Source: Tenrec ecaudatus
Taxonomy: Eukaryota > Chordata > Mammalia > Afrosoricida > Tenrecidae
Direction of reading: 5' to 3'
Length of the DNA stretch: 64,000 bases
Assembly (NCBI RefSeq): GCF_050624435.1
Contig: NC_134542.1
Span: 107,925,677-107,989,676, forward strand
The notes under the pieces are model-generated. The model was not told the origin of the DNA and ran no database searches. It saw only the letters and a list, made by a program, of their open reading frames with translations. This document shows positions 48,207 to 57,712 of the stretch, piece after piece. The translations under genes were made by a program, and so were the position numbers. Within the stretch, counting starts at the first letter, position 1. Every line of letters starts with the position of its first letter.

Positions 48207-48536
48207 CACAGATGTAGTCCACTCAATTCCTGTGTATTTTATCTAGTGAAGTCCCATGTGTACAGTTGCCACTTATATCATTGGAAGACGTATTTGCAAT
48301 GAAGAAGTCAATCGTCTTGCAAAGTTCTTTCACGTGAGCTCTAGCTTCAATTCTATCACCAATGTCATATTTTCACCTAGAGTTGCTGTCTCGTCATTTT
48401 CAACTTTTGTATTCCCTTTTCAAATGACTATCAAAGCATTTGGCTGGTATATATGATTAATTTCAGAATTAAGAAGTTGGTGGAATGCTACAGGTTCTTC
48501 ATTATTAGATTTAGTGATTTTTCTGTGATTTTAATA

Positions 48537-48746
48537 CAGGAGCCCTGGTTGCTTAGTGGTTACCTATTGGGATAATAACCCCAAAGTCAGCAGTTCAGAA
48601 CCACCAGTCACTCTGCAGGAGAACAATGGGGACTTTCTACTCTCGATACAGAGTTACAGTCATAGAAAAGTATAGGGGCAGTTCTACCCTGTCCTACAGA
48701 GTCACTATGAGTCAGACTTGATTCGATGCCAGAGAGTTTGGTTTGA
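48537..48746 (+). mobile_element. AfroSINE with target duplication
   Basis: A complete forward SINE: head 'agccctggttgcttagtgg', body 'ctgcaggagaacaatgggg', 3' module 'gtcactatgagtcagact' and tail 'agagtttggtttg'. attttaata occurs at 48528-48536 and 48747-48755. The flanking RTE is continuous across it. Confidence 0.88.
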
Positions 48747-49139
48747 ATTTTAATAAGAGCTATATTAAGTGGGTTTCCTCACAGTATATGACATATTATC
48801 CTATGTTGTATTCCAAGACAGACAGACAGCATTGTATTCCAAGATAACTTTTGAAATGTTTCTTGTTGTTTTAACAATGAATGCAACATCATTCCACACG
48901 AATATGACATTCCTGGCACATTAAACTATCAAATTATCTGACTCAAAATGACCAATCCTTTTCAGATCACTAATGCCTAGATTCTTGATCTCTATATATT
49001 CCATTTTATTTTCATCACTTCAATTTTCCTAGCTTCAAATGGCGCACATTCCATGTTCTGATTATTAATGGCTGTTTTCAGCTGTTTCTTTTCCTCTTAG
49101 AGCCATGATCCATCAGTAAGTAAAGGTCCAAAAAGTTGT

Positions 49140-49360
49140 ACTTCCTTAATGTATAAAGGTTTACTCTCTGGAGTAGGACACAAGACTTGGTAAAGGGAAG
49201 GGCAATGAGAAAGCAAAAGGCCATCAACAAGATGGACTCTCACAGCGGCTGCTATAATGGACCGAAGCGTGGCAATTGTTGTAAGAATAGCCTAGGACCA
49301 GGTAGTGTTGCCTGTTTTTGTGCAAATGTTGCTGACATGATGGCACCTACCAACAGCAAG
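49140..49360 (+). mobile_element. RTE LINE, 3' end (plus strand)
   Basis: 'gacacaagacttggtaaagg', 'atcaacaagatggactctca' and 'gatggcacctaccaaca' identify a plus-strand RTE terminus. It lies inside the 5' part of the opposite-strand RTE. Confidence 0.8.
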
Positions 49361-49371
49361 AACAGCAGTGT

Positions 49372-49500
49372 GAGAAAAGGCTTGCTGGTTCCACTGTGGA
49401 ATAAGCATGGGGCTTACTGAACGGCAAGGTCCATACTTCAAACCCATTTTGAGGGAGAAAACGAGACTGTTTGTGCCCATAAAATTTTTCCACTTGACCA
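49372..49500 (+). mobile_element. AfroSINE 5' part
   Basis: Forward head and body: 'aaggtccatacttcaaac', then 'agggagaaaacgagactg'. Confidence 0.6.
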
Positions 49501-49974
49501 ATTCGATTTGTCTACTTAACAAATTCACATGGAATGAGGTTGCATCTGCCCCAGAAACTTTATATAGTCACTGGAAGTATGACCTTGCTCAATGGTCAAG
49601 TTGTACTTTGAGGAAGAAGTTCTTTCCCATTCATAGTCTGAGTGCTACCACACTGGTGTTCTGGTGTGCACAACGTTGTCTGCGGCTCACCCTCAGAAAC
49701 AGGCAGCCTGTTCCTTTTTCCCAGCCTTCTTGCTTGTGAAACTCTGCTAACACCTCGTTGCTATGCACCCCCCTACTAGTATTTGAAATCAAAGTGCCCC
49801 CATTTGGGGCATCACCCCAACCACCACAGGATGACAGAGAGAGAAGTGGTGCTTGTTATCTATACAACTATTTTATTCTGTTGCTGTTAATATAAATGAT
49901 GTTTTATTCTCAGATTGAAATTCTAATTTTTCATTACTCAAATATATCCAAGTTACTCATATGTATTTACTTTG

Positions 49975-50315
49975 GATCTCACAATCCTGCTATGATAAGT
50001 CTTCAGTTTCAAGGGGTTTTTGAATTGTGTTACTTTGTTTTTGCCACTCCTTGCAACATACCTATATGATCATGTCATCTGTGAACAACGATCATTTTAT
50101 TTTACCTTTCCCAATCTTCATGCCTTTTCTTTACATTTTTGTCTGACTGCATTAAGTAGGACTTCCAGAAGAAGATTCAATGATGTGAAGAAACATTCTC
50201 CTCTTCATTCTAATCTGTAAGTGGAAGCATGATCTTTCTCAACATTTAGTACGTTGTTATCTGTGGGATTTTGTGGATAGTCGTCATCAAGTTAAAGAAA
50301 TTCACCTCAGTCGTT
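49975..50315 (-). mobile_element. L1 ORF2 RT-region fragment
   Basis: Antisense L1 text covers the RT region: 'atgatcatgtcatctgtgaa', 'cttcatgccttttctttac' and 'aggacttccagaagaagat' match conserved antisense ORF2. The copy continues after insertions at 50650-50870 and 51480-51600. Confidence 0.78.
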
Positions 50316-50319
50316 AGAT

Positions 50320-50645
50320 TGTGTGTTAGACAGGGTTGTCAAGAGAAACAAAACCAGAACCAGACTCAAGTAGCAGACTCAAGAAGCAAGAATCAAAGAA
50401 ATAATAAGAGATGCAGAGTTACCTGGATCCAAGGTTGGTAGAAGCATGGCAGGGTACTAAAACTCCTAGGGCAGAGGCACCGCCTCAGGAGACAGAGTCC
50501 AAGCAAGCAGGAAGGTGATGGACAAGAGAGAGGAGGGGGGATCTCAGTATCTCTCTTATCAAAAAGGTCACAAGTCCCCCAAGGGAACATCAGTGGGCTA
50601 TAACCCGAGTGACCGTAGACTCCCTCTCTACACTTTCTTCAAAGT
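50320..50645. repeat. Unidentified LTR-like repeat in L1
   Basis: It starts 'ttagacagggttgtcaagag'. The same opening recurs at 51608. It splits an L1. Family not identified. Confidence 0.4.
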
Positions 50646-50649
50646 ACAC

Positions 50650-50870
50650 GTTGACATAAAATCTTGAATTTTTCAAGTAGTCTTCTCCAACTCTGAATGT
50701 TATGTGATTTTTCTTCTTTAGTCTGGTAGGTGAAAAACTCATCTTTGCCCTTTGTTTCTGAGAGATTAACTATAAAACGTTTATTCCCCTTTAATTATTG
50801 GAGTCATTATTTTCTAAGAGGCTTATAAACCAATACCTCAAGATTTACACTAACAAGGAGAATGTTGAGT
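50650..50870 (-). mobile_element. L1 ORF2 fragment, continuation
   Basis: 'aatgttatgtgatttttctt' matches antisense L1 text that follows the RT block. It probably belongs to the same copy as 49975-50315. Confidence 0.5.
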
Positions 50871-51415
50871 GGGTCTTTTATGGTCCATACCATAAAGACC
50901 CATCGCGGGTTGTTAGACTGATGTGAAAGGAAGGGCACGCAGTCCAATCAAACATGCTTATGTAATGAAGCTCTAGTTTACAAGCTCTTCTGGTCTGTTG
51001 AAAGGCGTTGGTGCTCAGGAGAAGAGGCACCCACTTTTGGAACCGGAAGTACCCTGTTGGGGATTCTCCCGGACCTCGTCTTACGTGTCTCATGTTTATG
51101 CTGACCCTAAGTGGTATCATGTTTGCTTTGTAAAATTATAATCATCGGTATAGCGGGATCCTTAATTCTGAGATATTCTAGAAAATTACTAAACTGAAGG
51201 AAGCGATAGGAACCAGCAGGTCAGAAGTGGGGTGAAAGGCAGCCGAAGGAGCGCTCAAGCTTGAGCGGACATCCTCGGGCCATAGAAGGAACCGTCAAAG
51301 TTACAGCGAGCAAGCAAAGATTAAGGTCGGATGTGGAGTAAAGGCACCATCCTTGTAACTGTTTTCTGAAGTTTTGTACCAATTTGGAAGTCCCAAGGGA
51401 TGTACTTTTTAACTT
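50870..51415 (+). mobile_element. Probable ERVL-type solo LTR
   Basis: It is flanked by old L1 text that resumes after it (51480). Internal text such as 'ttgtaaaattataatc' and 'ctagaaaattactaaac', with a G+C-rich body, resembles the 3' half of ERVL-type LTRs. Ends cannot be set exactly. No retroviral coding region is attached. Confidence 0.4.
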
Positions 51416-51479
51416 GTGAGATATGACAAATCACCGATGGTTAGAGTTAAAGCAAGATTAGTGGCTTTTCATTTGGTTT

Positions 51480-51607
51480 CATAATGGCTATAAATTGATT
51501 TTTTCCATGTAGCTTGAATAAATCCTACCTGGTAGTAGTGTACAATTATTTTTATATATTAATGGATGGTTTCTTGAAATATATCTATACTTATACATTA
51601 TATTTTG
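51480..51607 (-). mobile_element. L1 ORF2 fragment, continuation
   Basis: 'cttgaataaatcctacctgg' and the following text are characteristic of antisense mammalian L1 ORF2. Confidence 0.65.
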
Positions 51608-51780
51608 TGCTTTAGACAGGGTTGTCTAAGGAAACAAAAACCAGAACCAGTGATACTCATATATGTATAATAAAGAAATTTATATCAAGCAATCTTTTTT
51701 ATCAAAAAGGTGACCCAGCCTATTTCAAGTTAGTAAGTCCACGAGTGCATGGCTAGCCAGAGCCCTGATATTTTCTAAAA
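51608..51780. repeat. Second copy of the 50320-type repeat
   Basis: It opens with 'tttagacagggttgtctaag' followed by 'gaaacaaaaaccagaaccag', nearly the same as 50335-50365. The two then diverge. Confidence 0.5.
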
Positions 51781-51789
51781 CTGTTTTGT

Positions 51790-52260
51790 TTTTGCACACA
51801 AACGCATGCTTGTCAGTATTCCTTTCTATGGTATCTGTTCTATAACTAGCATTCCTGTACTGCAATATTTATTTATTGGTTTCAACAAGAATTGTTTTTA
51901 ATTATAAGATATAGAAAATTCTATCAAAATCAAACGCATCAACAAATAAGGGCATATTTCTTTTGCCTGCTGTATTCATGTTACTTTGCTTGCTGTAGTA
52001 TAAAGTTGAAATGTACAATCCTTAGTGAATTTTCAGGGTTTTGTATCTGCTAAAAATAGGAATCCTAAATCAAATCTCTACCTGTTTGTCAAGGTGGAAG
52101 ATATTTTATTTATTAGTAATTTGAACATATATATTCTGTATACATAAAAAGCACAGCTGTTTCAGACAATATCATTTCTAATATTAGGTCAATTAAAACC
52201 TATTTCTACCATAGAGTTCATGCTCCAGAATGAGTGAGTAAGAATGTCTATTTATTACTC
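51790..52260. other. Unassigned AT-rich DNA
   Basis: It may contain further old L1 sequence. No boundary could be set. Confidence 0.3.
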
Positions 52261-52264
52261 TAAA

Positions 52265-52890
52265 ATGTCACTACAGTGGAGACCCAAAGCCCATCTATAG
52301 ACAATTGGACATCCTCTTACAGAAGGGTCACAAGAAGAGATGAGCCAGTCAGCATGCAATATAGCAAAGATGAAACATACAACTCTCCTCTAGTTCTTTA
52401 ATGCTTCCTCCCCTCACTCCCTACCTCCACTATCATGACCCTAATTCTGCTGTACAAATTGACTATACCAGAGCATGTACGTGGGTACCTATAAGAGCTG
52501 GAAACACAGGGAATCCAGGACAGATAAACGCCCCAGGACTAATAAGGAGAGTAGTGATACCAGGAGGGGAAAGGAAAGGTGGGGGGAGAAAAAGGGAACT
52601 GATCACAATGATCTACATATAAGCCCCTCCCAGGAGAAGAACAACAGAAGAGTGGGTGAAGGGAGATATCTGTCAGTGTAAGACATGAAAAAATTTTAAA
52701 TAATTTATCAAGGGTTCATGAGGGAGTGGGGAGAGAAAAAAATGAAGAGCTGATATCAAGGGCTCAAGTAGAAGAAAATGTTTTAAAAATGATGATGGCA
52801 ACAAATGTACAAATGTGCTTGACACAATGGGTGGATGTACAGATTGTGATAAGAGCTGTACAAGCTCCCAATAAAATGATTGAAAGTAAA
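52265..52890 (+). mobile_element. Afrotherian L1 3' UTR
   Basis: Forward-oriented L1 3' end. 'ggagacccaaagcccatc', 'gctggaaacacagggaatcc', 'tttatcaagggttcatgagg' and the terminal 'ccaataaaatgattgaaag' appear in order. It is the reverse complement of the family at 33837-34412 and the two short insertions at 55064 and 60528. No ORF remains. Confidence 0.82.
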
Positions 52891-53164
52891 ACAACATCAC
52901 TACATTAAACATAGAGGTATTGAATTTCTTTCTGGCTATGATGAAGTAATTGTGGTGGAACTTCTTCCCCATATTAAATAAAATACTGGGGAAAAGTTAA
53001 ACAACTGTTTTTAGACATTGGTCCATAGGCAACCCAATGTTTTAATCTTTGAGAAAAGGGATATATAAAAGAGATGAGCCAAACTATGGCCATATCTATC
53101 TTCCTGGATATATGTTTATATTATAGTATAGTATAAAGAACAAGACCCTTTTATTATTGTCAAT

Positions 53165-53335
53165 TACATTCTGAACAATACCTGGAGAAAACAATAGAAT
53201 TGCCCTACAGGGTTTCAGAGGCTGGAAATCTTTACAGAAGCAGGTGTCTGTATCTCATGTCGGGTGATTAGTGAATCTCAACCAAGAAGGTTTCATTTAG
53301 CAACCAATTGCTTGCCCACTGTGCCAACTGACCTG
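53165..53335 (-). mobile_element. AfroSINE
   Basis: Reverse copy: 'gccctacagggtttcagagg' and 'atctttacagaagcagg'. Moderately diverged. Confidence 0.75.
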
Positions 53336-53554
53336 CTCGTCCTTCAGGAAAGAGGGCACTGCTTTTTATTTTGGAATATTCTCCATACACTGTGGGGGCA
53401 TTCTTAAAAATTAAATGTAAAATAGAGAATTTTTTATGCAAACCAGGTATTCTACAAAAATTTCTGCAAGTACAGTACATGAAACTACATAGCATTGGTT
53501 TCAGTTTACCAGCAGGTCTCTCTGTGCCTCTTTTTTGACAACTGCCATATTGGT

Positions 53555-53680
53555 TCCGAAAGTCCAAACGAAATTGATGCTGACTCATAGGATAGACTTG
53601 CCCCTGTGAGCTTCTGAGACTGGAACTCTTTCTTCAGAGATGTAGAGAGCACCATCTTTCTCCCTCAACATTAGAGTATT
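53555..53680 (-). mobile_element. AfroSINE fragment
   Basis: 'gatgctgactcataggatag' and 'gcaccatctttctccctc'; the head is missing. Confidence 0.7.
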
Positions 53681-54175
53681 TTTAAAAGAGTCATGAATAA
53701 ATGGAGAGGCATGCTGCTTATAAACCGGTAAACTTAAATCATTTGGCAATTCTTCCAAATGCATACGTAAGTCAAATATAATCCAGATCAAACTCCCAAT
53801 TCTATAATTTTTGTATGAATGCAAATGACTTTGAGTGGCCTAAATATTTAAAATAAAACAATAAATTTTTTAAAAGCTTCATGCTATCTCAATTTAATAT
53901 GATTACAAAACTATAGCGATTTGGACAATGTGATATTGGTTTGTAGATGTGCTTGTTTAACAAAATATAAAATTTAATAATGGACATTAATATATAGATT
54001 TATAATCAGTTATAGTTTTAAAATGTATCAGGATGGTTAATTGAGAATATAAAAGTCTTTCTTTAAAGGTATGCTGTAAAAGTGAAAATCCAAAAATTGA
54101 AAACAACCAACCAAACAATCATTTACTTTTGCCTAATATTTTATACAAAAGTGAAATAAATTATTTCTAAATCTA

Positions 54176-54352
54176 AACCAAAACTCACTGCCATCGAGTC
54201 AATGCTGACTCACAAAAAACCCCTGTGGGTTGCTAAGACTGGAACTGTTTACAAGTGTAGAATGTTCAGTCTTTCTCCCATGGAGCTGCAGATGGTTTGA
54301 ACTGCTGGCGATGTGGATCGCAGGCCAACGCATAAGCACGGCACCACCATGT
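54176..54352 (-). mobile_element. AfroSINE
   Basis: Near full-length reverse copy: 'caaaactcactgccatcgag', 'tgtttacaagtgtagaatg', 'catggagctgcagatggttt', 'cacggcaccaccatgtc'. Confidence 0.85.
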
Positions 54353-54442
54353 CTCACAATTATAGATCTACTTGTGAAAAATTTAAACTAAAATTTAAAA
54401 ACATTTTAAACTAGGGCTATAGGTAAATTGAACATGAAGCAA

Positions 54443-54466
54443 AAACAAAACAAAACAAAAACAGAA
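54443..54466. repeat. (AAAAC)n tract
   Basis: Short A-rich tandem repeat. Confidence 0.75.
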
Positions 54467-54655
54467 AATTAAACTAGAAGTCATCAAAACTAAATGCCAC
54501 TATTTTAGAAACACAATTCAGAAAATAAGCAGCTAAACACAATATAGGAGAAAATATTTGCATGTATATAGATATATCTGAGAAAGAATTCTGCAAAGAA
54601 CTCTTAAGGTTCATAAAGAGTAAACAACAAATAACCAGGAAGGTGGGTTAGAGGG
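54467..54655 (+). mobile_element. L1 ORF2 3' fragment
   Basis: 'ggagaaaatatttgcatgta' and 'aagaactcttaaggttcat' match conserved L1 sense text near the ORF2 3' end. Confidence 0.7.
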
Positions 54656-54679
54656 AGAGAGGGAATATAGTACAGTCAT

Positions 54680-55290
54680 CATGGATTGGTGTGATTAGTC
54701 CATTCTGACTCCAGTAACCCTGTGTACAATCAAACCACTGCCCAGCCCTAAAGTGGCCACTGGGTCAGTACAACTCAAAGAGCTCTTCTTTGTTGACCTT
54801 GTACTTCATCAAGGGTGATGAGGTTCTCCAGGGATTGGTCCCTCTTAATAAAGTCTTAAGTACTTGAGACAAAATCTTGCCATCCATGCTTCTAAGGTGC
54901 AATTTGGTTGTTCTTCACAGACAGATCAGTTTGTTCTTTCAGTAGTCCATGGTGTATTCAGTATGATTCTTCACTACCATTAATAAAGGAATTCGTTTTT
55001 CTTTGGTCTTCCTTATTTATTGTCCCACATTCATGCATGAGATGACTGAAAATGCTATATCTTTTTTTTTACATTTTATTAGGGGCTCATACAACTCTTA
55101 TCACAATCCATACATATACATACATCAATTGTATAAAGCGCATCTGTACATTCTTTGCCCTAATCATTTTCAAAGCAGAAAATGCTATATCTTAAGACAT
55201 ACCCACTGCCAGTTTTGCTTTTTGCAGCCAATTTGTCCACTGAAATCATCCATGGCTTCATTGTGTATCCAAGTAAAATATGATCCTTAA
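54680..55290 (-). mobile_element. RTE LINE, 3' region, split by L1
   Basis: Minus-strand RTE from the 3' end ('gattagtccattctgactc') through 'ccatggtgtattcagtatg' to about 55290. It is interrupted at 55064-55177 by a short L1 insertion. Confidence 0.82.
55064..55177 (-). mobile_element. Short L1 insertion with 16-bp TSD
   Basis: 114 bp: a T-run (the L1 poly(A) tail) followed by the reverse of the L1 3' end ('cattttattaggggctcat' ...). It is flanked by perfect copies of gaaaatgctatatctt (55048-55063 and 55178-55193). The right copy ends at ctt followed by aag, compatible with L1 endonuclease cleavage at a TTTT/AA-like site. It is severely 5'-truncated and young relative to its RTE host. Confidence 0.92.
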
Positions 55291-55294
55291 ACAC

Positions 55295-55745
55295 ATCAAT
55301 CTGATGGTGAGCAGAAAGTCACTTAAAAACAAAGTTTGGGTATTCACATATTGAAATCCACTTAAGAAAAATTCCACACAAATTCATGGAAAATATGTAA
55401 ATGTAAAAATAAAGAAAATTTGAAACTAAGATATTCAAAGTATACTAAAAAATAGAAAAATGTTTATGTGCCAAATCTCTCATTTTGAATGAATCATCCA
55501 TATGCAATATATCGATTTTGATTTTAATGGGTTATTAAGATGAATCATGTGTCTCGTTTGTTATATTAAAATGTTAAAGCTATCATAGAAGAATTATGGA
55601 GTTTTTATAGATATAAAGTAAAAAGAACAGAAAAAATTATATCCAAAACATAGAAACATTTAAAATCAATATAAGTTGATGTTATCACAAAGAATATACA
55701 TTTCATAATTAAGGCAAATATGAACAATTATCCTAATTAAATAAG
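55295..55745. other. Unassigned AT-rich DNA
   Basis: Nothing recognised. Confidence 0.4.
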
Positions 55746-55749
55746 TATC

Positions 55750-56450
55750 ATGGATTCTCATTGGGTTAATGGCATAGAGGACATATCTGAACTCCCCTGG
55801 CTGTACAGGGAGAAAGAGAATCCAACTCTATCTGATTCCACAAGGCGGAGACCCCTCCACCCTACAGCCTTCTTTACTACCTTCTGATACCAACTACTCC
55901 CCTCTGCTGTTTTCTCCAGCCCATTGCAATGGCCACGCAGAGAACACAGACCATACTCATGCTTAAGAGAATCTATTAGACAATTTTGTAGATTGCCAAC
56001 AAGCTAGAATGAGAAACATTAAGAATACTGTCATTGATCCACAGTAATATCTCTCCTCAGGAAGCAACCGTCCCTCATTAGTCCTCAGACTCTTAGCTAC
56101 CAAGTCCCTTGGCCTCTGCTTTGATGGGCCAGGAAGCCTGTCTGCTGGTGTACCTCACAATCTCCACACTGCACCTTTCCTCTGTTTCATGGTTCCTTGT
56201 CTCAAACTCTAGTCTCTATGTGGCTCCTTTTCTTTGTCTCCTGGTCTCTGTGCCACAGCTTCTGGTGTCTCTGGTTTCATGCTCCACAGCTTCGGGTAGA
56301 GGTCTCTACAGTGCTCCATTGGGAGCCCTTCTTCCTTGATATTTCTGAGATTCTCTCTGTTCTTCTGAGGCAGCTCTCTTAGAGCCTGAGAAAAAGCAAC
56401 TAAACTGATCAAACCCAGTGCCCTTGGCTAGTGCTCCACCCACCCGATTT
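55750..56450. repeat. Unidentified repeat-like segment, pyrimidine-rich
   Basis: It is richer in C and T than its flanks, with a long 'ctc/ttc'-rich region at 56130-56370 that creates open frames on both strands. It may be an LTR or another afrotherian repeat. The boundary with the RTE at 56455 is abrupt. Confidence 0.3.
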
Positions 56451-56454
56451 TCAC

Positions 56455-56965
56455 AAGAACTCTTTGTAGTGTTGAAAAGCAAGGATGCTACTTTGAGGAG
56501 TGAGGTGTGCCTCCCCCAAGCCATGGCATTATTAATTGCCTCGTGTGCATTTATAAGTTGGCCAATGAATAAGGGAGACTGGAGGTGAATTGATGCCTTT
56601 GAATGATGGCATTAGTGAGAATATGGAAAACACCATGGATGATCAAAAGAACAACCAAATCTGTTTGGAACGAAATAGAGTCAGAATGCTCCTTAGAAGC
56701 AAGGATGCAGGACTTAGCCTCATTTATTTCGGACGGGTTGTCAGGAGAGAACAGAGCCTAGAGAAGGACAACATGCTAGTAAAGCAGAGGGGCAGCGCAC
56801 ATGCGGAAGGCCGTCCTGAGATGGACTGACACTGACTGCATCGATGGCTCAGACATGAGAACAATTGTGATGAAGCCGGGACTGGGCAGGATCTCATTCT
56901 CATAGCCCTGCTCCTAGCGTTGCTATGAGTCGGAATTGACTCAATGGCACCTGGCGACAACATTT
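56455..56965 (+). mobile_element. RTE LINE, 3' end, well preserved
   Basis: It starts at 'gtagtgttgaaaagcaagg' and runs through 'cggacgggttgtcaggagag' to 'ggcacctggcgacaacat'. This is one of the least diverged RTE 3' ends here. Its final module 'gctatgagtcggaattgact' is essentially the AfroSINE 3' module. Confidence 0.88.
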
Positions 56966-57164
56966 GGCCAGTTCCACCAACTCACTCTATAAGAGTTCTT
57001 ACAGGACATGGTTTGAGGAGCCATACTAAGAAGCTTCACTTGACTACACTCAAACATCTTTTCCTGGTAAACTACAGCCTCCTTGGGTGTGGGGCTCATC
57101 AAAATCATTAGAAGTTTTGCGGTAGACACCAAGTAAAGCTTTATCCAGGAATATCAAATTTAAT

Positions 57165-57365
57165 TTTTAAATCATTCTGTGTCACCTACTAGCTGTCTCA
57201 CTTTGTGGCAGTCAATGATATTCTGGACTATTGTTAATCTATAATATAAATTATAGGGATATTTTAATATCTACTTCACAAAGTTGTCCTAGAGATTGCC
57301 TGAGTTAAAATATGTAAGTGGAGGAGCATATAGCCTGTTTATAGTAAGAACTGCATCAATATTGC
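57165..57365 (+). mobile_element. MIR SINE
   Basis: Mammal-wide MIR: 'gtgtcacctactagctgtc', 'cttcacaaagttgtcctag', 'gagttaaaatatgtaag' and 'agtaagaactgcatcaat'. Confidence 0.8.
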
Positions 57366-57660
57366 TACATAAGAGTCCGAATGAAGAACAGTTTGAAAAC
57401 TGGGAAGGTATTCCTAGTATAAAGGCATAAAAACTGTGCATGAACTGAGTCTGACCAGGTCTGGAGTTTTTTTAATAGCATCTGCACATATGTTTTTAGG
57501 ATCTCAAAATATTTTTCTAAGTTACTGGCCTTCCATTTCAAATATTGCAGAAAATTTGAGGGTCCACAGAGAATAAACACTTTATTTAAAGTTATTAAAT
57601 CCTGATTTTAAGCATGCATTTGTTCTGTTCTGCTGGAGGATTTTTAAAGTTAAAAGAATC

Positions 57661-57712
57661 AAACTTCCAAGAACAAAAACAACAGCAACAACAATAATAA
57701 CAACAAAAACTC
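57661..57712. repeat. (CAA)n-type simple repeat
   Basis: Imperfect tandem CAA/AAC/AAT units. Confidence 0.8.

Larger units (their letters stand above)
46675..49845 (-). mobile_element. Large minus-strand RTE hosting nested insertions
   Basis: RTE blocks appear in reverse order: pre-RT linker (46675-46755, 46930-47490), endonuclease (48207-48527, 48756-48900), 5' region (48900-49135) and extreme 5' end (~49690-49845, 'caccacaggatgacagagag'). The order is uninterrupted except for insertions at 46756-46928 (SINE), 47499-48206 (RPL9 pseudogene), 48537-48746 (SINE) and ~49140-49500 (plus-strand RTE fragment and a SINE). The continuation after each insertion matches the next part of the element. 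The RT and 3' region are missing. Confidence 0.82.

Noticed and set aside
56109..56382. Leucine/serine-rich open frames on both strands
   Set aside because: They arise from a pyrimidine-rich repeat-like segment. Overlapping open frames in several phases reflect composition rather than coding.
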